Source of the DNA: Bacillus sp. 1NLA3E
Lineage (GTDB): Bacteria; Bacillota; Bacilli; Bacillales; Cytobacillaceae
DNA length: 64,000 nt
NCBI RefSeq assembly: GCF_000242895.2
Contig: NC_021171.1
Coordinates: 4,312,001-4,376,000, forward strand
Reading direction: 5' to 3'
Part shown: positions 17,981 through 27,202 of the stretch, in pieces
How positions within the stretch are numbered: position 1 is the first letter of the stretch
How the letters are laid out: each line of letters begins with the position of its first letter
Notes under the pieces: generated by a model
Seen by the model: only the letters and a program-made list of their open reading frames with translations
Databases searched by the model: none
What the model was told of the DNA's origin: nothing
Position numbers and translations under genes: made by a program

Positions 17981-18919
17981 ATGAATTTACGTTCGGAGAA
18001 AAAAGCAAACAAGAAGAAAAAAAAGTGGGGAAAAATATTAATTACCACCTTTGTTCTCATATTTCTTGCTGTTGGGGCGTATGCATATTCTGTTTATCAT
18101 TCACTATCTAATGCAGTAGATACTATGCATCAGCCATTAAAAAGGGAAAAATCAGAAAAACGCACTGATGATTTGTCGTTAAAAGATGCTCAACCATTTT
18201 CAGTTCTGCTTCTTGGGGTAGACCAAAGAAAAAATGACAGGGGCCGTTCTGATTCTATTATAGTCTTAACTGTTAACCCACAAAAAAACTCTGTTAAAAT
18301 GTTAAGTATTCCCCGTGATACTAGAACAGAGATTGTTGGCAAGGGTACAGTCGATAAAATCAATCACGCTTATGCATTTGGTGGAGTAGAAATGTCAATT
18401 GCTACAGTCGAAAAATTCCTTGATATCCCTATTGACCATTATATTCAAATTAATATGGAAGGTTTTAAAGATATTGTGGATGCAGTTGGAGGAGTCACAG
18501 TTCAAAATGATCTAGACTTCACTTACGAGGGAGTGCATTTCACCAAAGGAGAATTGAATCTTAATGGAGAGAAAGCGTTAAAATACTCTCGTATGAGATA
18601 CGACGACCCAAGAGGCGATTTTGGAAGACAAGCTAGACAACGTCAAATCATTCAAGCTGTTATTAATGAGGGCGCCAGCCTAAAATCACTTACTAATTAT
18701 GGTAATATTTTCAATGCATTAGGTACAAACGTAAAAACCAGTTTAACCTTTGACCAAATGGTCACGATTCAAAGCAAATACAAAGCAGCGAGCAAAAATA
18801 TGGAACAAGAACAATTAAAGGGGCAAGGCGGGAAAATAGATGGAATTTATTACTTCAATGTCCCTAGTGAAGAGAAAAGTAGAATCCAACTGATATTTAA
18901 GGAACATTTGAATTTATAG
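17981..18919 (+). CDS. LCP family wall-polymer ligase (paralogue B)
   Basis: 312-aa membrane-anchored ligase. Basic N-terminus (RSEKKANKKKKKWGK), one transmembrane helix (ILITTFVLIFLAVGAYAYSVY), then the LCP domain with FSVLLLGVDQRKNDRGRSDSI, IPRDTRTEI and YSRMRYDDPRGDFGRQARQ. Transfers undecaprenyl-linked glycopolymer to peptidoglycan at the outer membrane face, by family. ATG 17981 follows AGGAGG with a seven-base spacer; an in-frame extension to 17867 has no such site. Closely related to the LCP proteins at 14676 and 42250 through the whole domain, so the set arose by gene duplication. Confidence 0.92.
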   Translation: MNLRSEKKANKKKKKWGKILITTFVLIFLAVGAYAYSVYHSLSNAVDTMHQPLKREKSEKRTDDLSLKDAQPFSVLLLGVDQRKNDRGRSDSIIVLTVNPQKNSVKMLSIPRDTRTEIVGKGTVDKINHAYAFGGVEMSIATVEKFLDIPIDHYIQINMEGFKDIVDAVGGVTVQNDLDFTYEGVHFTKGELNLNGEKALKYSRMRYDDPRGDFGRQARQRQIIQAVINEGASLKSLTNYGNIFNALGTNVKTSLTFDQMVTIQSKYKAASKNMEQEQLKGQGGKIDGIYYFNVPSEEKSRIQLIFKEHLNL

Positions 18920-19066
18920 GAATGAAAAAGTGGATTTTCCTTTTAATATAGTCACTTTATTCCCTCTCAAATACCGTTGAATTTTTCAAATTCCTCCAGA
19001 ATTGTTTCTATACTTCTCTGAGATAATGTGCTAACTTTTTTGCATATTAGAAGGGGAAGTTTTTTT
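18920..19066. other. Spacer after LCP paralogue B
   Basis: Contains an imperfect hairpin (GGAATGAAAAAGTG with CACTTTATTCC, about 18920-18963) that may act as a weak terminator. Nothing else recognised. Confidence 0.35.
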
Positions 19067-19570
19067 ATGATCATTTCTTATTATTTTGGTATTGGCTTAA
19101 TAAAATATGAGGCAAGAGGGAAGGAGAATGAATTTTCTTTGTCTGAGGCATGTCCAAACTGCAAATGACTTGCACATGGAAATCTTCACCGTAATGGCTA
19201 TTACTGGCGGTATGGTGTAACAGAGGAGGCAACCTTACGAATCCCTATTTGTCGTATGAGATGTTTACAATGTGGGGTAAATTTTTCTATCCTTCCGGAC
19301 TTCCTAATCCCTTATTTTCAACATACTATCCATACGATTTTAGAGCGAGTGAACCAAATCCTTCAGAAGAAAAATGTGAACGGCAGTCTCAGTTATTGAG
19401 ATATCATCTTAAACGATACCTTAGGAGTATTAATTGGGCTCATAGCTTCTTTATCAGCTTAGGGAAGGCCAGTGGAATGGCGGGGGATATAAAAAAGAGG
19501 CCACAAAATATATGAAAATGATCCTTGATTTTGGCAAATCACCCTTCTTACGAAGGTCATGGGGTCACTT
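19067..19570 (+). pseudogene. DUF6431-type IS protein, broken
   Basis: From ATG 19067 the frame reads through CPNCK, an in-frame TGA (about 19166), then NGYYWRYGVTEEATLRIPIC, RCLQCGVNFSILPDFLIPYF and a stop. A further frame gives SINWAHSFFISLGKASGMAG and MKMILDFGKSPFLRRSWGH. The two C-x-x-C pairs and the SxLPxFLIPYxQ pattern are those of the DUF6431 zinc-ribbon proteins encoded by some Bacillaceae insertion sequences. Nonsense and frameshift mutations show it is dead. Confidence 0.7.
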
Positions 19571-19589
19571 ATCAAAATACGCGCAATTT

Positions 19590-20045
19590 TTCTCGTTAGA
19601 GAAGTTTGATGGATTGAGAGTAGTCACGAAAGAAGCATTAATTCGAAAAGGTAAACCAACAATTATTTATGCAGATAATGGCAAGATCTATCGTCTGAAA
19701 CGCTTCAATATGCATGTGCTGGATATCGCCATTTTATTTAATTTTCAAATGGATTCAACGAATCCTTTTATCCTAGTTTTAGCAGGCTTACCACATTTAA
19801 AGACACGATTAGCATTAAATCATCATCGTCCACTTTCTCAGAGAATGATTATGAAATATGAGATTCAGCCTTTAACTAGAGAGGAAGTTTCTAATTATAT
19901 TGATCATCACATGAAGCTAGTAGGAGCAAAGATGCTCATCTTTACAGAAACAGCAGTAGAAGCAATTGCATTACTATCCCAGGGCTGGCCTCGGGTCAAT
20001 ATTGTGCTCGTTTTACAGACAAAGGTTATAAAATACAATTTGACA
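19590..20045 (+). pseudogene. Fused remnants of an rve transposase and an ExeA/TniB-like ATPase
   Basis: One open frame joins two unrelated pieces. EALIRKGKPTIIYADNGKIY matches the second-aspartate (YxDNG) block of DDE integrase-type transposases. From about 19700, NPFILVLAGLPHLKTRLAL, YEIQPLTREEVSNYIDHHM and TAVEAIALLSQGWPRVNIV match the C-terminal half of ExeA/TniB-type transposition ATPases. The Walker A and B region and most of the transposase are missing, so an internal deletion fused the two genes of one element. It probably belongs to the same element as the DUF6431 remnant. Confidence 0.7.
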
Positions 20046-20063
20046 TCTCTTTTTTCTGAATTT

Positions 20064-20491
20064 TTAACAGTGATTTCTCCCCAATCCACTTGGATCTGTT
20101 GTCATTGGTAATTCCTCCACGGCCTCATGTTGACGAACACGAACAACCTTGGGGATATGATAGATATCTCTCATTTCACTTACATAGGAGCGAACTGTAC
20201 TTCCTCCAATATTAAATGAAGGATATCGTTCTTTGATCCAGTCCTCCACTTGAGCAGAAGAAAATCTGGATGCTCCTTGAGCCAACTTAATATTTGGCCT
20301 GATATTGATCCAACTTCTTTGTCCTACTCCTTAACGATAAAATCCAATCCGAAGCATCCTCCAGTGTCATCTCCAAATACTTAAAAGGTATTTCTTGAGA
20401 TCTCTAACTTTCTTGCTATAGCTGCTTTGCTAAACCCTTGTTTTTCAAATGATGTATTTCCACAAACAATAGTAATTTTTCCACCTTTCAT
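20064..20491 (-). pseudogene. istA: IS21-family transposase IstA, 5' fragment with frameshifts
   Basis: Minus strand from about 20491: FEKQGFSKAAIARKLEISRN, a stop, then in other frames WLKEHPDF, VEDWIKERYPSFNIGGSTVR and VSEMRDIYHIPKVVRVRQHE ending AVEELPM. This is the helix-turn-helix N-terminal third of IS21 IstA. The DDE catalytic core that should follow VEELP is absent; the sequence abuts the ATPase remnant from the other strand. Confidence 0.8.
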
Positions 20492-20988
20492 ATCCCCCAG
20501 CTAAACAATTATGTAAATTTATCATAGCTCAGCTGATCGATTATTTGGGAAAAAGTGTTCAATTCTATCAAACGAAAACTGTTAATTATAGATTAACAGT
20601 TACATAAATGCGATTGTAACAAGAATACTCCATTATATTGTGAAATTCTCGCTTGCTAATTTTATATTTTCGGCTTTCGGCTTATCTCCTGCAGAATGTA
20701 CTGTATTAATTAGCATTTCGTTTAAAAAGAACCACTTTCTCGGACAAAATGAGCACTCATAAAGGAATAAAAGAACCATTCTAACGGTAGGAGAACCAAT
20801 AAATTTAAGATAAAGGATATTATCCGCACTGTTAATGACTAGGTGATTATCCTAACTTAGTATTTAAAGAATAAATTGATAATTCTCGATATTTTTCATA
20901 AGCTGGATTTCCATCGAGGTTTACAAAAAAATCACTATGAAGTTCTGCATAAGGAATATACTATCATTAGATAGGGGCTATATTTAAT

Positions 20989-22017
20989 TTATGGAACTAT
21001 TTTGTTAAGGAATGGGATTTTCTTTAAAATTAAAATAATAAATAAACTTATGAAATATATGATAACCGCACCAAAAACCATGAAAGACCGTGAATCATTA
21101 CCCCAACCGGTTAACAGTTCGAAGTTTTTCATAACCATAATATGGACTAAATATATACCAAAACTTGCTGCAGAAAGCTTATTCACTAATAATTGGCAGC
21201 CATGGTGTTTGATCAGTCTTTCCCAAGGGATAGATTTAAACAATAGAAATATAGATATACTAGACATTAATACTGATATAGATTCATATTCCATAAAGAA
21301 GGAATCCAGTTTTTGCATTTTTAACGTTAATATGTAAGTACTTATAAAAGATATCATTACTCCTATAATCCCCAAAATATAGATGATTGATTTATAGGTT
21401 TTACTCAAATCAAGATTTTTTAGTAAATATCCAAGTAAAAAGTAATCCACATATTTTGTAGCAAGCGGTATATTAAAACCAATTTGAAACCCAAAAAACT
21501 TATTGATTAATGGGTATACAATATTTTGAACAATACAAACCGATACAAAGAAGAAAATAATCCTTTTGTTTGAATTAGTGACTATCACAGCTAATACTGG
21601 GGTAATAAAGTAAAAACCGATTAATGGATAAAAAAACCACATATGGAACATAGATGGTCCACTAATGGTAATCAGAATTAATTGTTTTAGATCGAAAATA
21701 ACTAAGTTGCCAATATTTATCCGATAAATTATATAAATAAAAGACCAAACTATAAAAGGGATCAATACTTTTAATAACCGTTTCTTATAAAATGAAGCGG
21801 TAGTATACCGAGATTTATAGTTTAATAATGTTGCTCCACTTAACATAAAAAAGACCGGAACACACCAACGGCTAATTGAATTTAAAAAATCAGCAGCCCA
21901 CCATTGCTGTGTTTCAAAATAATCATAATTAGATATCAAATCCGATGTATGTATTAATACTACAGAGAAACTTGCAACGATTTTTAATATATCCATATAC
22001 AGAAGCCTTTTATTCAA
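20989..22017 (-). CDS. Acyltransferase family 3 membrane protein
   Basis: 342 aa, about ten transmembrane segments. The N-terminus LLYMDILKIVASFSVVLIHT carries the conserved histidine of the Acyl_transf_3 family, and SRWCVPVFFMLSGATLL is the second conserved block. Likely O-acetylates a cell-surface glycan. The TTG start at 22017 follows AGGTGAGG. It appears intact although IS remnants lie on both sides, so it may have been retained as cargo between them or simply be surrounded by later insertions. No partner gene is adjacent. Confidence 0.85.
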   Translation of the reverse strand: MNKRLLYMDILKIVASFSVVLIHTSDLISNYDYFETQQWWAADFLNSISRWCVPVFFMLSGATLLNYKSRYTTASFYKKRLLKVLIPFIVWSFIYIIYRINIGNLVIFDLKQLILITISGPSMFHMWFFYPLIGFYFITPVLAVIVTNSNKRIIFFFVSVCIVQNIVYPLINKFFGFQIGFNIPLATKYVDYFLLGYLLKNLDLSKTYKSIIYILGIIGVMISFISTYILTLKMQKLDSFFMEYESISVLMSSISIFLLFKSIPWERLIKHHGCQLLVNKLSAASFGIYLVHIMVMKNFELLTGWGNDSRSFMVFGAVIIYFISLFIILILKKIPFLNKIVP

Positions 22018-22290
22018 GACGCCTCACCTGCCTTTCTATGTAGGAATTCCCTCTTTTGCTATTTTATCACTCAATTAACTTATATTATATGTTCAATTTA
22101 AAAATAGATATAACAAAACCCTTCTCACTGATAGGGCTTGGAACGCATCTGCTTCCTAAGCTGTTTTAAGGTGAATATTGCCATTGAAAATGGACAGTCA
22201 TGCCATATTTGAGGGCACTCATTTCAGAGATGGGGGACAGTAGTGACACCGAAAGAGCCACTGCCTTACGGTAATGGATCAGTCCTAAGA
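22018..22290. other. IS-derived spacer
   Basis: AT-rich promoter region for the acyltransferase (22018-22120), then sequence resembling the outer end of an IS21-type element (GGGGGACAGTAGTGACACCG at about 22232). No coding potential recognised. Confidence 0.35.
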
Positions 22291-22620
22291 TTAATATTTT
22301 AGCCCGTTTCTTTCTCTCATCGACATTTCTCCATCAATTTGAATGGTGTATGAGTCGTGAATGACGCGATCCAAGATAGCGTCTGCTAAGGTTTCCTCTC
22401 CAATCTTTCCATACCCTCCTTGAGTATCAAATTGAGAACAGAATATGGTAGAGGCCACTTGGTGACGGGCTTCCACAAACTCTAATAAATCACGAGCTTC
22501 ACTTCCTGTTAAAGATGTTAGAAGCCATTCATCAAGTATTAGAAGATTTACTTTCCTATAGGTCTTCATAACCTTTTGAAAAATCCCTTCTCCTCTAGCG
22601 AGAGCTAATTCACCAAATAA
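22291..22620 (-). pseudogene. istB: IS21-family helper ATPase IstB, 3' fragment
   Basis: Minus-strand frame reads LDLFGELALARGEGIFQKVM, VNLLILDEWLLTSL (Walker B region), SEARDLLEFVEARHQVAST and ADAILDRVIHDSYTIQIDGE before a stop at 22291. This is the C-terminal 40 percent of IstB. The Walker A half is missing. It is upstream of, but not contiguous with, the istA fragment at 20064-20491, so the two cannot be one simple element. Confidence 0.85.
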
Positions 22621-23623
22621 ATCTAGAAGACGTCATACTTAACAGTATAAAACTGCCTACATGAATAAAGACATAGAAAAATACCACTTGCGCCAAATTT
22701 TTGAGCCACTTATGACACGGCTTTGAGCCACACCTGACATTGAGAGAGCCATCTTCTATATAATGAATTTGCTCACAATTGTGCAAACTCATTTTATAAG
22801 AGGTTTTTTTTAATTAAATATCGTGAAATTCTTAGGCTTCATGCCCAATGATTATAAAGTGGACTGATTATCTGAAGCTATTATCACAACCTTCAGTAGA
22901 AGGTGGGGAAAAAGGTGATTGTGTGAGGATTTGCAGAGGGATTGCGAATCTGATTCAGCCTATGTTAGCGAAATACTTTAGGATATTCAAGTCATCAAGC
23001 CTTTAGTCCGTGAAGTAAATTCAATGAGATATTTCAACCAGAGGACGGCAATGCTGGATTGTTTCATGAATTAGAAAAAGTTTATTATGGATAATAGAAA
23101 AGTCCATCCGGTGTCATTTAGCTTAACTGATCGATTTGAAAAGTCGTCATTAGAATTTGCGATAAATAACGGGCAGTTTTTGAAGTATTTTAAGAGGTTG
23201 ATACAAAGGGATAAGTAAGGTGGATCCCTCAAGCTGTAAACACCTTCGGAGGTTTCGTTTTTACCTAGGGGGAAAAAGGTGATAGCAAGTAGTTTTCTAT
23301 GATGCACACAGAGCGCATAAGACGCTAACACCTTTTCATGTCAGTTTATGCGACCAATTCTGAGTTAATGCGTTTCTATGTGGTATTACACTTAAAATAT
23401 TTTTTTCGGAGGTTGTTTATATGCAAACGATGTTAAATGGGGGCTATATTTAACCCTTCAATAAATGGATGTAGCGTTAGATTCATCTATTTATTGTAAG
23501 GGCAAGAGACGATAGTACGGTAGTGTTTTTGATTGAAGAATTCAAATAATAAAACACTACAACTATCTTGACAAACATCGTAAACAATAGTAATAAAACA
23601 CATTTAAATTTGGTAAGTGAAAT
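22621..23623. other. Degenerate IS graveyard without an intact gene
   Basis: About 1 kb of decayed sequence. At 22813-22850 the plus strand reads KYREILRLHAQ, the start of a second IS21-type IstA, broken at once by a stop. At 23090-23215 a short open stretch (HPVSFSLTDRFEKSSLEFAI) is of unknown origin. The sequence GGGGCTATATTTAA at 23440-23453 repeats one at 20974-20987. The part near 23560-23620 may hold the terminator of the glycan operon ending at 23624, but I see no clean hairpin. Confidence 0.45.
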
Positions 23624-25132
23624 TTACCGATTTTTACTTTGATGTCTAATTATTCCAATTAAAAATCTCTTTTGTGTTAGATAAACTAGCAATAAATAAA
23701 ATATTCCACCTAAAACCACTAATAATATTAACTCCAGTATGGTGAAAATTTTAAATGGCTCTAAAAAATGTTTAATAATTAATAACATTAAACTCATTAT
23801 TACAGAATTAATCATAAACAAAAGGTTATTTTTCAATATTTCTCTATCATTATCTAATTTACCTATTTTTGTTATTAACTTCTTATAAGAAAGCAACAAT
23901 GAGATAACTGAAGCTAGAACTGGTGCAATGGCTATTGAAAAAATTTGAATAAAAGGTGCCAAAACTGCAATCAGTAAAATGGTAAGGAGCACAATTAAAA
24001 TTGAGTTTCTTGAGGGGGTCTTTGTGTCTTTAATTGAATAAAAACATCTATAAATATAATCACGCATCGTATTAAATGGAAACGCAAGAAACAATATTCC
24101 ACTAATTAAATACACTTGATAAGTATTTTGGGACGTAAAACTTCCCCGTTGAAATAAAACTTCAACAATCATGTCACCTAATGCTAAAAAACCAAATACA
24201 ATTGGAATTACAAAAAGATTTGTAATGTTAATATACTGGATTAAAGATTTTTTTGCTTCGATTAAGTTTTCTTCGAATTTTTTTGCGATCATAGGGTATA
24301 GCATCATAATAATATTTAATATGATCAAACTATGAATAATATTTACAATTTGATTGGAATATCCAACTATTGAGACATAGCCTTTTCCAAAATAACTTGC
24401 AATAAAATTAGAAAACACAACAGATAATTGAAATGCAGCTGAACTCAGTATTATTGGTCCAGTATTTTTCATTAACAGTCTAAAAGTTGAATTATGAAAT
24501 TTAAATGTTAGCTTAAATTTGAAATCCAATTTCCTTTGTTTAAATAATAAATAAATAATTTCAATAAAAAAAGATAAACCTAATGCAATTGTAATTCCAT
24601 ATATATTTGGATCAGAATTAAAATAGAAATAACAAATACTAATAACGACTGCCAATAAATTTGCAATCTTTGGATTTATAAAATCAGATTTTGTTTGAAA
24701 AAAAGCTGTAGATATACCAGTCATCACTTTAAATATTTGAGAAACTGACAAAATAATTGTTAAATTAAAGGTTAAAATCTGCATTGATTCAGTATGATTT
24801 AAGGTGAATATTTTTATAATAGGTTGGCCAAAAAGGATAAGTAAAACAACCATGAATATACTGATACTTCCTAAGACACTTACATATGTGTTTATTGACT
24901 CTACCTCTTCAGCCAAGTAACTTTTCTTTACTAATAATGGGATTAAAACAGTTGTAATTGCTGCGGATATAATACTAACACTACTGATAGTTAATATATT
25001 AGCAATGTTATATGCGTCCATTACCTCATTTACCCCATAGAACTTAGCCATTAGCATACTTCTATACATCATAAATAATTGCGTGAGAATAGTAACCACC
25101 ATTAATAATGAAAGTGATTTAATAAACTTCAT
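23624..25132 (-). CDS. MurJ/MviN-like lipid-linked oligosaccharide flippase
   Basis: 502 aa with about 14 hydrophobic segments. The N-terminus LTQLFMMYRSMLMAKFYGV and MDAYNIANILTI match the MviN/MurJ branch of the MOP exporter superfamily rather than classical Wzx. In a glycan cluster with its own polymerase the likely role is flipping the finished undecaprenyl-linked repeat unit, not housekeeping lipid II. ATG 25132 lies ten bases after the stop of the pyruvyltransferase gene. Last gene of the nine-gene minus-strand operon. Confidence 0.85.
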   Translation of the reverse strand: MKFIKSLSLLMVVTILTQLFMMYRSMLMAKFYGVNEVMDAYNIANILTISSVSIISAAITTVLIPLLVKKSYLAEEVESINTYVSVLGSISIFMVVLLILFGQPIIKIFTLNHTESMQILTFNLTIILSVSQIFKVMTGISTAFFQTKSDFINPKIANLLAVVISICYFYFNSDPNIYGITIALGLSFFIEIIYLLFKQRKLDFKFKLTFKFHNSTFRLLMKNTGPIILSSAAFQLSVVFSNFIASYFGKGYVSIVGYSNQIVNIIHSLIILNIIMMLYPMIAKKFEENLIEAKKSLIQYINITNLFVIPIVFGFLALGDMIVEVLFQRGSFTSQNTYQVYLISGILFLAFPFNTMRDYIYRCFYSIKDTKTPSRNSILIVLLTILLIAVLAPFIQIFSIAIAPVLASVISLLLSYKKLITKIGKLDNDREILKNNLLFMINSVIMSLMLLIIKHFLEPFKIFTILELILLVVLGGIFYLLLVYLTQKRFLIGIIRHQSKNR

Positions 25133-25142
25133 AAATGTTCAC

Positions 25143-26198
25143 TCATTTTCTTAATACTTTATCCAAAACTGAAAAGTGATGCTGTGAATATTGTATTAGA
25201 TTATTTATTTTAGCCTTTTCATAATTATCTTTACAACTCAGTAAAGAAGCCACAAATTCTTCCTTATTAGTCATTGATAAGTTTTCTAACTCGATAAAAT
25301 CAATATTTAATTTTAAATAGTCTAAAGTTTGTAATGTTTTCTTACTATAGATAATAGGAAATATATTTTGTAGATACTTTAACGAAAGTATTAGCGAATG
25401 GAATCTGGTTGTTACCATTGAATAACATTCAGCGTATTTCTCAAGGAAAATTTTAAGATCACCATTATATGACACGGTACTAATATTGCTTTTTATGGAA
25501 GCATCTAGTTTGTCTAAAATCCTATTTATGACACGTAGATCACTAATTTCCTCAGTATTTTGAAAGGCAAATAGTCTAATATCCCTATTTTTCCTAATTA
25601 AAGAAACTACAAGTTCTGAAATAAACACAATATATTCTTCTACCTCAGAATTTTTAGGCCAATCAATAATGGAGATTCCAACTATTCCTGGATTTTTTTT
25701 AATCGGTAAATCAATATATTTGCTCAAAACAATATCAGGATGTACAGATAGATTAATCCCTTTATTCGATAATATTTCAAAGGAATAATTATCTCTAACA
25801 GTCATGTGAGTCAATTTCTTGAACGTCTTTGTGTAACAATTTTTATATTCTTCAGAATCAAAGGGGCCAAAATTACACCCTAGCACAAATGAGGATTTCC
25901 CCAAAATTTTAAATAGGGATACAGTTAGATTAAATATTCTCCAATGGTTTCTCCAATCTTCTGGTTCTTGAAACAACGAACCCCCGATCAAGATATAAGC
26001 ATCATATTTTAAAATATTACAAAGCATTTTTTTTCTACTTATAAAATTAACCTGTGGATTATTCCTAAAAGCTAAACAAGAATTTGAATCAGTTATCATA
26101 AAATCAAATTGTACACCCTTATATCGCTTCAACAATATCTCTAGGAAAAGATCGTCCCCAAGGTTATTATTAAAATACGCATCTACAGCTACTCTCAA
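25143..26198 (-). CDS. Polysaccharide pyruvyltransferase family protein
   Basis: 351 aa, GT-B-like fold of the PS_pyruv_trans family (CsaB/WcaK/EpsO). The N-terminal VDAYFNNNLGDDLFLEILL matches the family's N-x-GD motif. ILIGGSLFQEPEDW, SFVLGCNFGPF, RDNYSFEIL and VTTRFHSLIL (the R-x-H motif) follow in the expected order. Members transfer pyruvate from phosphoenolpyruvate to sugar hydroxyls as ketals, giving acidic glycans. In Bacillaceae, pyruvylated wall glycans can bind S-layer homology domains. TTG start behind GGAGG. The number of pyruvylated sugars cannot be inferred. Confidence 0.87.
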   Translation of the reverse strand: MRVAVDAYFNNNLGDDLFLEILLKRYKGVQFDFMITDSNSCLAFRNNPQVNFISRKKMLCNILKYDAYILIGGSLFQEPEDWRNHWRIFNLTVSLFKILGKSSFVLGCNFGPFDSEEYKNCYTKTFKKLTHMTVRDNYSFEILSNKGINLSVHPDIVLSKYIDLPIKKNPGIVGISIIDWPKNSEVEEYIVFISELVVSLIRKNRDIRLFAFQNTEEISDLRVINRILDKLDASIKSNISTVSYNGDLKIFLEKYAECYSMVTTRFHSLILSLKYLQNIFPIIYSKKTLQTLDYLKLNIDFIELENLSMTNKEEFVASLLSCKDNYEKAKINNLIQYSQHHFSVLDKVLRK

Positions 26199-26228
26199 TA
26201 TTTACGTCCTCCGTTGAAGTAAATCATC

Positions 26229-27125
26229 TTAATAAAGGTTCTCTTTTTTAATCATCTTATTTTTTATCACAAAAACTTGTTTTAACACAGCTCTAATAAT
26301 TGGTATATCTGTAAAATAATAAATAATTTTCAATAGTTTGTATCTAGTGAAAGTTGACTCTCCTATCTCATGTAAGTCTTTTTTGTTATAGTTAATCAAA
26401 TAATATATAAATTGTTTAATGATTTTGATATCCCTTAATAGTGACTTACATGCAATTTCTTTTTTTATTCGTAGTAAAATATAGATTTCCCCTAATATCA
26501 TTTCTCGGTAGTTAGTCATGGTATTTTCATGATGAATAAAAACGTTAGCTCCAAAATATTCTGGTTGAAAAAATATGTTTGCTTTCCATAATGTTTTTAC
26601 CCAAAAAAACCAATCTTCACAATAAGAAAGGTTTTCGGGAAAGCTAGAAGCTAGTTCCTTTTTGAAAATCACAGAATGAATAGGAAATATATTTTGTCTT
26701 AGCAGGAGTTTTCCCTTGTTTTTCCTATAAGATGCTTTACTCTCAACGACTAATTTATTTTCTTTCCAATATCGTGTTCCACATTGTATTGCATCTATTT
26801 TCTCATCAGAATTTAAAATCCCCATAGCAGTTTCTATTTTCAATATGTCCAAGGTATCGTCCGAATCTAAAAATTGTATATATTTACCCCGTGCGTTTTC
26901 TATGCCCCTATTTCTTGCTTTGGATCGGCCACTATTTTCAAAATAATAGTACCTTAATCGATTATCTTTAATTTTTTTAATTATGTGTCGAGTACTATCC
27001 ATTGATCCATCATCAATTACAATCACCTCTATGTCCTTAAATGTTTGATGCAAACATGAAATGACTGCTCTTTCTATTGTACTTTCTGAGTTATATGTTG
27101 GAATAATAATGGAGACTTTTGGCAA
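26229..27125 (-). CDS. Glycosyltransferase family 2
   Basis: About 298 aa GT-A enzyme. It starts MPKVSIIIPTYNSE, then VIDDGSMDST, SKARNRGIENARGKY and the DSDD metal motif in QFLDSDDTLD. The TTG at 27125 is preferred because AAAGGAGTG precedes it and the family pattern then begins immediately; an ATG at 27146 would add seven residues but has only a weak site. It lacks transmembrane segments and probably acts at the inner membrane face on the lipid-linked repeat unit. The sugar is unknown. Confidence 0.86.
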   Translation of the reverse strand: MPKVSIIIPTYNSESTIERAVISCLHQTFKDIEVIVIDDGSMDSTRHIIKKIKDNRLRYYYFENSGRSKARNRGIENARGKYIQFLDSDDTLDILKIETAMGILNSDEKIDAIQCGTRYWKENKLVVESKASYRKNKGKLLLRQNIFPIHSVIFKKELASSFPENLSYCEDWFFWVKTLWKANIFFQPEYFGANVFIHHENTMTNYREMILGEIYILLRIKKEIACKSLLRDIKIIKQFIYYLINYNKKDLHEIGESTFTRYKLLKIIYYFTDIPIIRAVLKQVFVIKNKMIKKENLY

Positions 27126-27202
27126 TACTCTGGTCACTCCTTTCATTTTTCCAGGTATGGAATATCCTTAATATAGCCATACTATCATTAAAACTAATTA
27201 TT

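Noticed and set aside
22610-22792. 60-codon minus-strand ORF
   Set aside because: It lies in decayed IS21-type end sequence; no start signals or protein-like conservation.
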